Source: Fibrobacter sp. UBA4375
GTDB lineage: Bacteria > Fibrobacterota > Fibrobacteria > Fibrobacterales > Fibrobacteraceae
Length of the DNA: 22,726 bases
Assembly: GCA_002391195.1 (NCBI GenBank)
Contig: DGRZ01000012.1
Location: forward strand, 1 to 22,726
Reading direction: 5' to 3'
Shown here: piece after piece, positions 12,348 to 19,407 of the stretch
Layout of the letters: every line of letters starts with the position of its first letter
Numbering within the stretch: the stretch's first letter is position 1
Program-made: the position numbers and the translations under genes
Notes under the pieces: model-generated
Databases searched by the model: none
Told to the model about the DNA's origin: nothing
The model's input: the letters and a program-made list of their open reading frames with translations, nothing else

Positions 12348-13130
12348 ATGCGCAAATTCAGAGTTGTACTTGTTGAACCGGAACATCCTCACAATGTGGG
12401 CTTTGTAGCTCGTGCCATGCACTGCTACGCCCTCGACGAACTGTATATCGTTTACCCCAGGCGCGACAAGGTCATTGAAAACTCTTACCACACGGCCCCC
12501 AACAGCCACGAGGTTCTGGACAAGGCGACTATCGTCCACAAGTTCGAAGACGCCATCGGGGACTGTGCCTGCGCGGTGGCCTTCAGCCGCCGCATCTACG
12601 GTTCGGCTATCAAGCACACCATGATGCCCGGGCTTTCGGAACTGCTGCCCGAAGATGGAACCATCGCTCTCGTGTTCGGGCGGGAATCCTGCGGGCTGGA
12701 GACCGAAGAGGTGAACGCCTGTACCTACCAGTGCGAGATTCCCGTGCCGGGACTCATGAGCCTGAACTTGGCCCAGGCGGTAACGGTAGGCCTGTACGAA
12801 CTTTGCCGGAGCGGAGCGTTGGCAAACGGCGAGGGCCGTGCCAAACGGACCACACGGGGTGTTGCCGAAACGGGTCCTGCCACCATCGAGCAGATCGACA
12901 GTTTCAAGAAGTTCATGGACCGCTACCTCACGGGGCAGTACCACGACCAGGCCTGGCGGGACAATTTCCTCAATACGCTTTTGCAGCGCCTGCACCCGAC
13001 TCGTAATGAACTTTCCGCCTTGTTCGGTCTAATCCGCAACATCGCCGGCAAGCCGGCCCGTCTGGAACACGCGGCAGAAAAGGCCGCCAAGGCAGCTAAA
13101 GCTGCCGATACTACAGAAAACGCGGATTAA
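12348..13130 (+). CDS. SpoU/TrmH-superfamily RNA 2'-O-methyltransferase (TrmJ-like)
   Basis: A 260-residue methyltransferase with the three SpoU motifs of the trefoil-knot fold: motif 1 VEPEHPHNVGFVARAM (residues about 8-23), motif 2 LVFGRESCGLETEEV and motif 3 IPVPGLMSLNLAQAVTVGLYEL. It would methylate a ribose 2'-OH on tRNA or rRNA using S-adenosylmethionine. The N-terminal placement of the catalytic domain and the overall size resemble TrmJ (tRNA position 32), but the target cannot be fixed from sequence alone. The C-terminal tail is an Ala/Lys-rich run (AAEKAAKAAKAADT). Its stop overlaps the stop of the convergent phosphatase gene by 4 bp. Confidence 0.88.
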   Translation: MRKFRVVLVEPEHPHNVGFVARAMHCYALDELYIVYPRRDKVIENSYHTAPNSHEVLDKATIVHKFEDAIGDCACAVAFSRRIYGSAIKHTMMPGLSELLPEDGTIALVFGRESCGLETEEVNACTYQCEIPVPGLMSLNLAQAVTVGLYELCRSGALANGEGRAKRTTRGVAETGPATIEQIDSFKKFMDRYLTGQYHDQAWRDNFLNTLLQRLHPTRNELSALFGLIRNIAGKPARLEHAAEKAAKAAKAADTTENAD

Positions 13131-14434
13131 TTCTTGTTGGCAATCTTGCCGTAGAATTCACGAAAATCGTCCCAGCGGTAATAGGGGGCGGCGGGGCAAT
13201 TCTTTACCGTCGTGGAATCGCAAGTCACGGGCAGTTTCTGCTCGATCTCGTTGAGCATCACCTTCACGAGAATCGGGGCTCCTTTCTTGCTGGACTTGTA
13301 AAAGACAAGCTGCACGTTGGCGGCCATGGGGCTGATTTCGTAGTCCCGCCAGACTTTGTGCAGTCCTTCCATTTCGGCAATTTCGACGCCTGTATTCCGT
13401 GTGCCGTTTTCCATTTGCAGCAATACGGCGAAGGGGAACACCATGGTGTCGTGACCAAAGCGCAGCGTGGCGGCAGGTTGTTTCCCATTTTTTGTTTTTG
13501 CATTGGTCGTATCGGCGTCTATCACCTTGTCGGCCATTTCAAGGACGTTTTTCAGGAGGGGGCGTGCGTTTTCTAGGCCTTCTTTTTTACCGAAGGGATT
13601 GTTCCCGAGGACGCTGTACCACCAGGCGTTCTGTGCACGCCAGCGGGAGAAAAGCTCGTCTTCGGTCCACAGGTCATCAAAGCTGAACTTGATTTCGGGG
13701 CTGCCCTGAAGACTGTTTCCGATTTCGTAAATCTTGCTGAGTAGGTCGCCCGCATCGATGTTCTTCTGTACGTATGTCGAATCATTGAAAATCGCGTGCA
13801 TCATGCGGGAGGGGTTCACATGGCTGTACATCTTTTCGTTTTCTTTTTGCCAGGCGGGCGTGTTGGATTCGCTGATGATTTTCCCGAAATCCAGCGGGTT
13901 GATAAAGCTCATCAGGTACTTGCCCGATTCCTGATGGATATCCAGTTTCGGTTTCTGGGCCCGCAGTTCTTCAAGGAATGCCGCCATGCTCACCACGCAA
14001 CGCACACTGGTGCTTGCGTAGGCTTCGATGTAGGCGTCGTTCTTGAACACTTCGGGGAAGTTCTTCACCATGCGCTTGGCAATGCCCTGGTGCTGTGCAG
14101 CTCCCAGTTGTGTCAGGTCTCCTGCTCGCGGGGCCGCGTATTCGTCCAGGTACTTGGCTCGTTCAAGCAGGCTCTTGCCTAGGTCGGTAAGCTTGCCGGC
14201 AGAGTCGGCCTTTGCAAGAGTGCTATAAAGAAAATGATAATGGTCGGCGGGCTGATGAAAGCGGCTGCCGTGCCTGCCATAGTGGCTTATATAGAACGGC
14301 TTGTAACCGGCGGGAGCCTTGGTGTACTTGGCGGCCGGAGTGGGGTAGGCGTAGTAGTTGCTGCCCATCTGGTGACGGTCCTGGGCAAATCCTGAGATTG
14401 CTACTGCGAACAACAGTGTAAGAATAATTTTCAT
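13127..14434 (-). CDS. Secreted histidine acid phosphatase (MINPP/phytase-like)
   Basis: A 435-residue branch-2 histidine phosphatase. A signal peptide (IILTLLFAVAISGFA, cut near residue 17) sends it out of the cytoplasm. The phosphohistidine motif R54-H55-G56-S57-R58 lies in SHYGRHGSRFH, and the proton-donor block is RFGHDT with H328-D329. The order resembles bacterial multiple inositol polyphosphate phosphatases, which strip phosphates from phytate, a plausible substrate for a plant-degrading organism. Other phosphomonoesters are possible. The reading frame is complete. The gene is convergent with the methyltransferase, overlapping by 4 bp with no terminator between them. Confidence 0.85.
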   Translation of the reverse strand: MKIILTLLFAVAISGFAQDRHQMGSNYYAYPTPAAKYTKAPAGYKPFYISHYGRHGSRFHQPADHYHFLYSTLAKADSAGKLTDLGKSLLERAKYLDEYAAPRAGDLTQLGAAQHQGIAKRMVKNFPEVFKNDAYIEAYASTSVRCVVSMAAFLEELRAQKPKLDIHQESGKYLMSFINPLDFGKIISESNTPAWQKENEKMYSHVNPSRMMHAIFNDSTYVQKNIDAGDLLSKIYEIGNSLQGSPEIKFSFDDLWTEDELFSRWRAQNAWWYSVLGNNPFGKKEGLENARPLLKNVLEMADKVIDADTTNAKTKNGKQPAATLRFGHDTMVFPFAVLLQMENGTRNTGVEIAEMEGLHKVWRDYEISPMAANVQLVFYKSSKKGAPILVKVMLNEIEQKLPVTCDSTTVKNCPAAPYYRWDDFREFYGKIANKN

Positions 14435-14491
14435 GTCGCTATCTACCGGTCAAAATGCTTAGTTATGGGTTTTGAGTGGTGCTACGCACCT

Positions 14492-14571
14492 TTGAGTTTT
14501 GAGTTTTTATAATCGCGCCCTTGGCGCCAATTTATGAACTGATAACTCATAACTGATAACTGACAACTCGT
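14492..14571. repeat. Composite repeat: TTGAGTT heptads, TTGGCGCCAA palindrome, AACTSAY heptads
   Basis: Two TTGAGTT units (14492-14505), then TTATAATCGCGCCC, the palindrome TTGGCGCCAA (14521-14530), then five 7-bp units AACTGAT, AACTCAT, AACTGAT, AACTGAC, AACTCGT (14537-14571). The array stops three bases before the hisI stop codon (14574). The left part is an inverted copy of the element at 1996-2040. Confidence 0.8.
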
Positions 14572-14573
14572 CT

Positions 14574-14927
14574 TTACTTCTGGTCCACCACTTTAAAAAA
14601 GCAACTTCTCGCGCCCGTGTGGCAGGCGACCTGCGGGCCCTGCATGCGGACCTTGAACAGGAGTGCGTCGGAGTCGCAGTCGGCGGCCCATTCCACCACC
14701 GTCATCACGTTGCCGCTGGTGTCGCCCTTGTGCCAGTATTCCTTGCGGCTTCGGCTCCAGAACACCATCTCGCCACATTCGTGTGTGCGGCGGAGCGCTT
14801 CTTCGTTCATCCAGGCCATCATCAGCACGTCGCCCTTGTCGGCGTCCTGTACAATCGCCGGAGCAAGTGCAACCCCGTCCACGACCACTTCAAACTTAAT
14901 TTCTTTGATTAAATCTTCAAATTTCAT
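14574..14927 (-). CDS. hisI: Phosphoribosyl-AMP cyclohydrolase (histidine biosynthesis)
   Basis: A 117-residue monofunctional HisI that opens the adenine ring of phosphoribosyl-AMP, the third step of histidine synthesis. The zinc and magnesium ligands are visible in DCDSDALL and in the cysteine block CHTGARSCFF. VLMMAWMNEEALRRT and WSRSRKEYWHKGDTSGN are family signatures. No HisE domain is fused. No other his gene lies nearby; it is followed upstream by proA in the same direction across a 97-bp spacer filled with repeats, so the two are probably separate units. Confidence 0.96.
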   Translation of the reverse strand: MKFEDLIKEIKFEVVVDGVALAPAIVQDADKGDVLMMAWMNEEALRRTHECGEMVFWSRSRKEYWHKGDTSGNVMTVVEWAADCDSDALLFKVRMQGPQVACHTGARSCFFKVVDQK

Positions 14928-14959
14928 AACTAGTTAGCAGTTCTTGTTTATTAAAGGAG

Positions 14960-14979
14960 ATTCCCGCCTTCGCGGGAAT
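14960..14979. repeat. Dispersed hairpin repeat
   Basis: ATTCCCGC and GCGGGAAT form an 8-bp stem with loop CTTC, followed by GACA. The pattern ATTCCC-N8-GGGAAT is the same as the neisserial dRS3 repeat, which may be coincidence. Confidence 0.75.
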
Positions 14980-14995
14980 GACATTTTATTCCCAA

Positions 14996-15023
14996 AATCC
15001 GAACTCTGAAATCCGAATTCCGA
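14996..15023 (+). repeat. Heptanucleotide tandem repeat, ATTCCGA class, abutting the proA stop
   Basis: Four units in phase: AATCCGA, ACTCTGA, AATCCGA, ATTCCGA. One base separates the last unit from the proA stop codon (complement of 15025-15027). Confidence 0.8.
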
Positions 15024-15024
15024 A

Positions 15025-16296
15025 TTATCCTCTCACCTGCCCATTCCCGCGCAGAACCCACTTGTAGGTGCAGAGGCTTTCCACGCCCATGGGGCCGCGG
15101 GCATGCAGCTTGTCGGTAGAAATGCCCACTTCGGCTCCGAGCCCGTATTCGCCACCGTCTGCAAAGCGCGTGCTGGCGTTCACCATCACGCTGCTGCTGT
15201 CCACGTTGGCCACAAAGTAGTCCTGAACAGAAGCGTCTTCGGCGACTACCGCTTCAGTGTGACGGCTGCTGTTCTTTTCGATGTGGTCGCAGGCTTCGGC
15301 CACGTTGTCCACGAACTTGACGCTTGCCTTGAGGGCCAAGTATTCGTGGTGGTAATTGCTGTCATCGCCGATGTCCTTGATACGGCTGTCGTGGCTCTGG
15401 GCATCGTGATTGCCGAAGAGTTCTACGCCACGGTCGGCGAGGCAGTCCAGGAGTTTCTTCACGTTGGCGCCGTCGATGTGGCGGTCGATAATCACGCATT
15501 CCATGGCGTTGCAAACGCCGGTGCGCTGTGTCTTCGCGTTAATCAAGATGTTTACGGCCTTGTCCATGTCGGCGGACTTGTCCACGTACACGTGGCAGAT
15601 GCCGTTGAAGTGCTTGATCACAGGAATCTTGCTCTGTTCCACCACGGCGCGGATCAGGCGCTCGCCACCGCGGGGAATCACCAGGTCAATACAGTCGCTA
15701 CGCTGCAACAGCATGCCCACCAAATCGTGGCTCGTTTCGGTCACCAACTGCACGGCGTCTTCGCCAATGCCGTTTTCGGCGAGGGCTTTGTGGAAAATCC
15801 CGGCGAGGCACTTGGCGGAATTCAGGGATTCCTTGCCACCGCGCAAAATCACTGCGTTGCCCGCCTTGAAGCAGAGGCATGCACCGTCGATGGTCACGTT
15901 GGGGCGGCTTTCGAAAATGAAAAATACAGATCCGATGGGTACTGCCACGCGGCTAATCTTGATTCCGTTCTTCAGTTCGCGGCTTTCGAGCACGCGGTTC
16001 AGCGGGTCGGTAAACGCGGCGATTTCTTCGGCGCCCTTGGCCATGGCCTCGATGCGGGCGTCGTTCAATGTCAAACGGTCCATCTTGGCGTCGTCCAGCT
16101 TTCCGGCGGCGGCTTCCAGGTCCATCTTGTTCGCGGCCAGGATTTCCGGCTTGTGTTCCCGGAGCAACTTTGCTACCAGGTTCAGCACGGCACTCCGCTT
16201 TTCGCCAGAGAGGGTGCGCAGGTTCTTGCTTGCTTTTTTGGCGTTTTTCGCCAAAAGGTCGGAATATTCGTCCAAGTTGGAATAATTTTTAGTCAT
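15025..16296 (-). CDS. proA: Gamma-glutamyl phosphate reductase (proline biosynthesis)
   Basis: A 423-residue aldehyde-dehydrogenase-fold enzyme that reduces gamma-glutamyl phosphate with NADPH to glutamate semialdehyde. The catalytic cysteine is C262 in KTQRTGVCNAME. The cofactor-binding block is GSVFFIFESRPNVTIDGACL with the following FKAGNAVILRGGKE, and the end HARGPMGVESLCTYKWV is characteristic. Length is normal. proB is not adjacent. A minus-strand TATATT (16308-16303) lies only six bases before the ATG, which would leave essentially no 5' leader if it is the -10; no good -35 accompanies it. Confidence 0.97.
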   Translation of the reverse strand: MTKNYSNLDEYSDLLAKNAKKASKNLRTLSGEKRSAVLNLVAKLLREHKPEILAANKMDLEAAAGKLDDAKMDRLTLNDARIEAMAKGAEEIAAFTDPLNRVLESRELKNGIKISRVAVPIGSVFFIFESRPNVTIDGACLCFKAGNAVILRGGKESLNSAKCLAGIFHKALAENGIGEDAVQLVTETSHDLVGMLLQRSDCIDLVIPRGGERLIRAVVEQSKIPVIKHFNGICHVYVDKSADMDKAVNILINAKTQRTGVCNAMECVIIDRHIDGANVKKLLDCLADRGVELFGNHDAQSHDSRIKDIGDDSNYHHEYLALKASVKFVDNVAEACDHIEKNSSRHTEAVVAEDASVQDYFVANVDSSSVMVNASTRFADGGEYGLGAEVGISTDKLHARGPMGVESLCTYKWVLRGNGQVRG

Positions 16297-16313
16297 GTTT
16301 TTAATATAGAAAC

Positions 16314-16342
16314 TTGCTTTTTCACAAAAAGAAGTGTATTTT
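16314..16342 (+). promoter_or_regulatory. Promoter of a short intergenic transcript upstream of xth
   Basis: TTGCTT (16314-16319), 17 bp, TATTTT (16337-16342). A perfect inverted repeat GTATTTTCAAAATAC (16336-16350) covers the -10 and the predicted start near 16349 and could be an operator. Confidence 0.5.
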
Positions 16343-16348
16343 CAAAAT

Positions 16349-16440
16349 ACAGGTTTGTTTTTACCCTCGACATTGAGTGGTAGTCTAGGGTATCGGACTT
16401 GGGTGTAAGAGCCCGGCGTTCAACGTCGGGTTTCTTTTTT
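16349..16440 (+). ncRNA. Candidate ~90-nt small RNA or xth leader attenuator
   Basis: A promoter and an intrinsic terminator bracket this segment, and it holds no ATG-started frame. It can form a hairpin in which TACCCT-c-GAC (16362-16371) pairs with GTC-t-AGGGTA (16383-16392), then the terminator hairpin. A competing pairing exists: CTCGACATTGAG (16366-16377) with TTCAACGTCGGG (16419-16430), 11 of 12 positions counting G-U, which would break both hairpins. It may therefore be a free-standing small RNA or a two-state leader controlling xth 37 bp downstream. I do not recognise a known riboswitch. Confidence 0.45.
16412..16440 (+). terminator. Intrinsic terminator between proA and xth
   Basis: CCCGGCG, loop TTCAA, CGTCGGG (7 bp with one G-U pair) followed by TTTCTTTTTT. 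It points in the plus direction, yet no protein gene on that strand ends before it. Confidence 0.8.
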
Positions 16441-16476
16441 TATATCTTTATACCGTAAAATAAAGAACGGTAAGTA

Positions 16477-17298
16477 ATGAACATTTACAGTTGGAACGTC
16501 AACGGAATCCGTTCCGCCCTCAAGAAGGGGCTGGAAAACTGGTTCCACGAGACCAATCCCGATATCCTGTGCCTCCAGGAAGTCCGCGCCGAGACAGACC
16601 AGATTCCGGAATCCATGGCCAAGCCCGAGGGCTACTTTGCCTACTGGAACCCCTGCCAGCGCAAAAAGGGCTACAGCGGGGTAGGCGTGCTTACAAAGAT
16701 CGAGCCCGACGCGGTGAACTACGGTTTCGATATCGAAGAGTTTGACGTCGAAGGCCGCGTGCTGCAGCTGGTGTTCCCGGACTGGGTGCTCAACAGCATC
16801 TACTTCCCTAATGGCGGCTCCGGCGACGACCGCCTGGACTACAAGCTTCGCTTTTACGACGCCTTTTTGGAAAATTCCGAGCGCTGGATTGCCGACGGCA
16901 AGCATGTGCTTACGGTGGGCGATTACAACACCTGCCATAAGGAAATAGACATTGCCCGCCCCAAGGAAAACGAGAACGTGAGCGGCTTCTTGCCCGTGGA
17001 ACGCGCCTGGATGGACAAGTACGTGGAACACGGCTTTGTGGATTCCTTCCGCAAGCTGCATCCGGACACACGGGACGTTTACTCCTGGTGGTCCAACCGT
17101 TTTGGTGCCCGGGGCAGGAACGTGGGTTGGCGTCTCGACTATGCCTTTGTAGATGAGTCCCTGATGTCCAACGTGGTCCGCTCCGAAATCCACACGACGG
17201 TCATGGGTTCGGACCATTGCCCCATCAGCATCGAACTGGAACCGCCCTTCGCTCCGCTACCCATAAAACAGGCAACTGCCGAAGCGGAAGTCCAATAG
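16477..17298 (+). CDS. xth: Exodeoxyribonuclease III family AP endonuclease
   Basis: A 273-residue Mg-dependent nuclease of the ExoIII/APE1 family, which cuts DNA at abasic sites in base excision repair and trims 3' ends. All core motifs are present: SWNVNGIR at the start, LCLQEVR with the metal-binding Glu, YFPNGG, GDYNTCHKEIDIARP with the catalytic Asp/Asn, GWRLDYAFV, and GSDHCPI with the catalytic His. The C-terminal tail (PIKQATAEAEVQ) is a short extension. Expression may be shaped by the terminator-bearing leader just upstream; no LexA-type box was seen. A bidirectional terminator follows. Confidence 0.96.
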   Translation: MNIYSWNVNGIRSALKKGLENWFHETNPDILCLQEVRAETDQIPESMAKPEGYFAYWNPCQRKKGYSGVGVLTKIEPDAVNYGFDIEEFDVEGRVLQLVFPDWVLNSIYFPNGGSGDDRLDYKLRFYDAFLENSERWIADGKHVLTVGDYNTCHKEIDIARPKENENVSGFLPVERAWMDKYVEHGFVDSFRKLHPDTRDVYSWWSNRFGARGRNVGWRLDYAFVDESLMSNVVRSEIHTTVMGSDHCPISIELEPPFAPLPIKQATAEAEVQ

Positions 17299-17301
17299 AA
17301 A

Positions 17302-17327
17302 AAAAGTCGCCCTTTCGAGCGACTTTT
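17302..17327. terminator. Bidirectional terminator between xth and the aminotransferase
   Basis: AAAAGTCGC, 8-base loop, GCGACTTTT: a 9-bp stem flanked by A and T runs on both sides, between two convergent genes. Confidence 0.85.
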
Positions 17328-17348
17328 CTTTTAACTTGTTTGCGACAA

Positions 17349-18650
17349 TTACGAGTGTAGGTATTCCACGATGGCGTCGTGGATAGTGGTGAACACTTCC
17401 CGCAGTTCCTCTTCGTCTTCTTCCAGAAGCGTCACGCGGAAGCCCTTGAGGTCCGTGCAGAAGCTGGTGCTGGGCACCACGCAGATGCCCTTCGCGCCCA
17501 GCAGGTAGTAAACGAAGCGGTAGTCCAGGTTCGTGGTTTTGCTGCACCATTCTTCCACCTTCTTCTTGATAATCGGGTTGTCGATTTTCAGCGTCTGGTG
17601 GCTGTTCAGCGTGCCTTCGCGGAAGATGATGGTGTTGTAGAACGCGCCGTAGGTGGGGTTGAAGTACAGTTCCGGAATGTCCGAAAGGATTTCGTTGATG
17701 ATGGCGCTACGGCGGCCAATCTTCTCGTTCAGTGCGGTGCGGTGCTCGATAAAGCGGGGATCGCCCAGTACGCGGGGAATGGTCATCTGCGGGAGCGTGG
17801 TCGAGCAGACTTCCACCATCTTCGCGTTGTCGATGGCGCGGCAGAAGGCGTCGAACTGTTCGTCCTTGTCGCGGTTGTAGTATTCAGCCCAGCCGCAACG
17901 AGCGCCCGGCCACGGGTATTCCTTCGAAATTCCCTTGAGCGCGATGCCCGGAACGTCGCCGATGTATTCGGCAAGCGCATAGGCGTGAGCGCCGTTGTAG
18001 GTAATCTTGTTGTAGATTTCGTCGCAGATGATGAACAGATTGTAGCGCTTCGCGATATCCACAATCTTCTTGAGGATATCCAGCGGATAGACCATGCCCG
18101 TCGGGTTGTCCGGGTTCAGCACCAGGATGCCCGCGATGCTCGGGTTGTATTTCACCTTGTTTTCCAGTTCTTCCAGGTCCGGGTACCAGTGGTTCTCGGG
18201 CTGGAGGCTGTAGGTGATGGGGGCCGTGTGGGCATGGGCCGCTTCGGCGGAACTGTGGGTGCTGTAGGCCGGAGCCGGTCCGATAATGCGGGTGTTCATG
18301 GAGAGCAGCCCGTAGATGGTGGCGATGGCATCACCCAGGCCGTTGAAGAACAGGATGTCGTCGACGTTGATCTGTGCGCCGCCGAGCTTGTTGTTCTCTT
18401 TCACCAAAAATTCGCGGGTTTCGAGCATGCCCTTGGAGGGGCAGTAGCCGTAGCTGCGGTTGGTCTTGACCAGGTCCACCACGATGTCCTTGATCCAGTC
18501 GGGCAGCTGGCATTTCTTTTCGATGGGGTCGCCGATGTTTTCCCAGTGGATGGGGAGACCCAGGGCCTTGAGCTGGTTTGCCTTCTTCACGATCTCGCGG
18601 ATTTCGTAAGAGAGTTCCTTGGCACCTTCGCTCAAAAGTCTTCTGCGCAT
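17349..18650 (-). CDS. PLP-dependent class I/II aminotransferase (alanine/aspartate type)
   Basis: A 433-residue fold-type I aminotransferase. NPDNPTG contacts the cofactor, CDEIYN holds the PLP-ring aspartate, and K243 in KGISKEYPWPG forms the Schiff base, followed by GARCGW. The C-terminus FRVTLLEEDEEELREVF carries the carboxylate-binding arginine. It resembles AlaA/AspC-type enzymes that swap amino groups between glutamate and pyruvate or oxaloacetate. The leader upstream encodes an alanine-rich peptide with attenuator-like RNA folds, which would favour a role in alanine synthesis; this is inference. A Shine-Dalgarno GGAG lies 7 bases before the ATG. A TATAAT on the minus strand (18703-18698) might be an internal promoter, but it lacks a good -35. 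Confidence 0.9.
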   Translation of the reverse strand: MRRRLLSEGAKELSYEIREIVKKANQLKALGLPIHWENIGDPIEKKCQLPDWIKDIVVDLVKTNRSYGYCPSKGMLETREFLVKENNKLGGAQINVDDILFFNGLGDAIATIYGLLSMNTRIIGPAPAYSTHSSAEAAHAHTAPITYSLQPENHWYPDLEELENKVKYNPSIAGILVLNPDNPTGMVYPLDILKKIVDIAKRYNLFIICDEIYNKITYNGAHAYALAEYIGDVPGIALKGISKEYPWPGARCGWAEYYNRDKDEQFDAFCRAIDNAKMVEVCSTTLPQMTIPRVLGDPRFIEHRTALNEKIGRRSAIINEILSDIPELYFNPTYGAFYNTIIFREGTLNSHQTLKIDNPIIKKKVEEWCSKTTNLDYRFVYYLLGAKGICVVPSTSFCTDLKGFRVTLLEEDEEELREVFTTIHDAIVEYLHS

Positions 18651-18750
18651 TTTATGCTCCTATATAGGTATCGTAAATTCTCAAATTTTACTGCGTAATT
18701 ATAGAATAATAAAGCAGTGAAATTTCTTTAGGTTAATGGTTTTGGGTATG

Positions 18751-18778
18751 AAAAAAGCAGCCTTTTACGGGGCTGCCC
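18751..18778 (-). terminator. Intrinsic terminator of the aminotransferase leader (attenuator)
   Basis: On the minus strand GCAGCC (18776-18771), loop CCGTAAAA, GGCTGC (18762-18757), then TTTTTT (18756-18751). Two further G-U pairs could extend the stem. It lies 100 bp before the aminotransferase ATG. Confidence 0.82.
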
Positions 18779-18907
18779 TTGAAACTTGCTATCTGGATTT
18801 TGGCGTTACGCCTTACAGACCTTGGTTTCTCTGGACAGCCCCACAATAGCTCGGGCTGCTGCCGGGCTTGCTGCGATTGCAGTTGCTGCGATGTTCTGTC
18901 CAAAGAA
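18765..18907 (-). promoter_or_regulatory. Putative transcription attenuator with three competing stems
   Basis: On the minus-strand RNA, segment 1 (18907-18896) and segment 2 (18838-18827) form a 12-bp stem with one G-U pair. Segment 2' (18846-18833) and segment 3 (18778-18765) form 14 contiguous pairs including three G-U. Segment 3 also supplies the left arm of the terminator with segment 4 (18762-18757). The stems 1:2, 2':3 and 3:4 exclude each other in sequence, as in the trp and his leaders. Ala codons lie between segments 1 and 2. Confidence 0.6.
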
Positions 18908-18916
18908 TTTATTCAT
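18806..18916 (-). CDS. 36-residue alanine-rich leader peptide (putative)
   Basis: A short frame from ATG 18916 to TAA 18806. It begins MNKFFGQNI and continues AATAIAASPAAARAIVGL; nine of residues 10-23 are alanine, and seven of its ten Ala codons are GCA, whereas GCC is common in neighbouring genes. It lies between a consensus promoter and an intrinsic terminator, upstream of an aminotransferase gene. The predicted transcription start is at or one base before the A of the ATG, so the message would be leaderless. I read it as a sensor peptide whose slow translation under alanine shortage would favour the antiterminator. It could instead be a free-standing small protein, or the RNA could be non-coding. 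Confidence 0.45.
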   Translation of the reverse strand: MNKFFGQNIAATAIAASPAAARAIVGLSRETKVCKA

Positions 18917-18923
18917 GTGCAAA

Positions 18924-18952
18924 AATATAGTTCCAGGTGCGGAAGTTGTCAA
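18924..18952 (-). promoter_or_regulatory. Strong promoter of the aminotransferase leader
   Basis: On the minus strand TTGACA (18952-18947), 17 bp, TATATT (18929-18924). It is identical in both hexamers and spacing to the lexA promoter. Confidence 0.8.
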
Positions 18953-19021
18953 GAGGGGGAGGTCTCCCCCTGATTGCAGCCTTGCCTCGTTGAGTCACAT
19001 CCCCGCGCATCCTTCGTTGTC

Positions 19022-19041
19022 ATCCCCGCGAAGGCGGGGAT
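19022..19041. repeat. Dispersed hairpin repeat
   Basis: ATCCCCGC and GCGGGGAT form an 8-bp stem with loop GAAG, preceded by TGTC, i.e. the family of 1909-1929 in reverse. The rest of 18960-19300 holds no gene I can support. Confidence 0.75.
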
Positions 19042-19085
19042 CTCCCTTCATTTACACACTCGGCAAGTCTTCCATCACCCCCACG

Positions 19086-19111
19086 CCTAGGGGCGCTGCC
19101 CCTAAAACCCC
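19086..19111 (-). repeat. GGGGTTTTAGGGG...CCCCTAGG element, copy 1
   Basis: Its complement, GGGGTTTTAGGGG-CAGCG-CCCCTAGG, matches 21752-21775 (GGGGTTTTAGGGG-TGT-CCCCTAGG) apart from the loop. It contains an inverted repeat CCTAGGGG/CCCCTA. Confidence 0.7.
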
Positions 19112-19323
19112 TTTTTTACAAATCTTTCCCTCAATGTGTACGTTCCCTCGCTCACAGGAACTCACTTTGTTCGACTGTTCGCTCAGGAAGCACACATCTC
19201 GGTCAAAAAACACAAACAACGGCTCTGGTATGCAAGTGTTTTGTGGTCAGAACCTGTTTTTGCAGGCAAGAACAGGTCTAGAATATTGATTTTGAGATAA
19301 TTTTTTTTTGCATTTTGCAGAAA

Positions 19324-19392
19324 TTTGCATATATTTGCATAAAAATAATGAAAAATATTGCAATTTTTGTGCAAAAATTCTATATTTGCATA
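19324..19392. promoter_or_regulatory. Putative operator region of the toxin-antitoxin operon
   Basis: TTTGCATA occurs exactly three times (19324-19331, 19334-19341, 19385-19392), the first two 10 bp apart. ATTGCAATTTTTGTGCAAAAAT (19357-19378) is an imperfect palindrome on the same TTGCA core. Ribbon-helix-helix antitoxins bind such repeated sites to repress their own operon; the last copy overlaps the -10. Confidence 0.6.
19358..19386 (+). promoter_or_regulatory. Promoter of the toxin-antitoxin operon
   Basis: TTGCAA (19358-19363), 17 bp, TATATT (19381-19386). AAGGAG at 19397-19402 precedes the antitoxin ATG at 19408. Confidence 0.7.
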
Positions 19393-19407
19393 AAAAAGGA
19401 GTCCCTT

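Noticed and set aside
16375..16430. tRNA-Pro-like sequence (GTGGTAGTCTAGGGTAT, later TTGGGTG and GTTCAAC)
   Set aside because: There is no acceptor stem, the anticodon stem does not pair and no CCA-type end fits. The segment is better explained by its own hairpin and the terminator.
19252..19277. Inverted repeat ACCTGTT/AACAGGT upstream of the toxin-antitoxin operon
   Set aside because: It lies over 100 bp from the mapped-looking promoter, has no T run and no second copy, so no role can be supported.
18786..19289. A 167-codon open frame on the plus strand
   Set aside because: It runs antisense across the leader promoter, the Ala-rich frame and two repeat elements; its composition (PRRRGSP, TPRGAAPKTP) is that of translated hairpin repeats.
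19315..19407. Longer antitoxin start adding 31 residues
   Set aside because: The added residues are encoded by the TTTGCATA operator repeats and the promoter; AAGGAG precedes the ATG at 19408.
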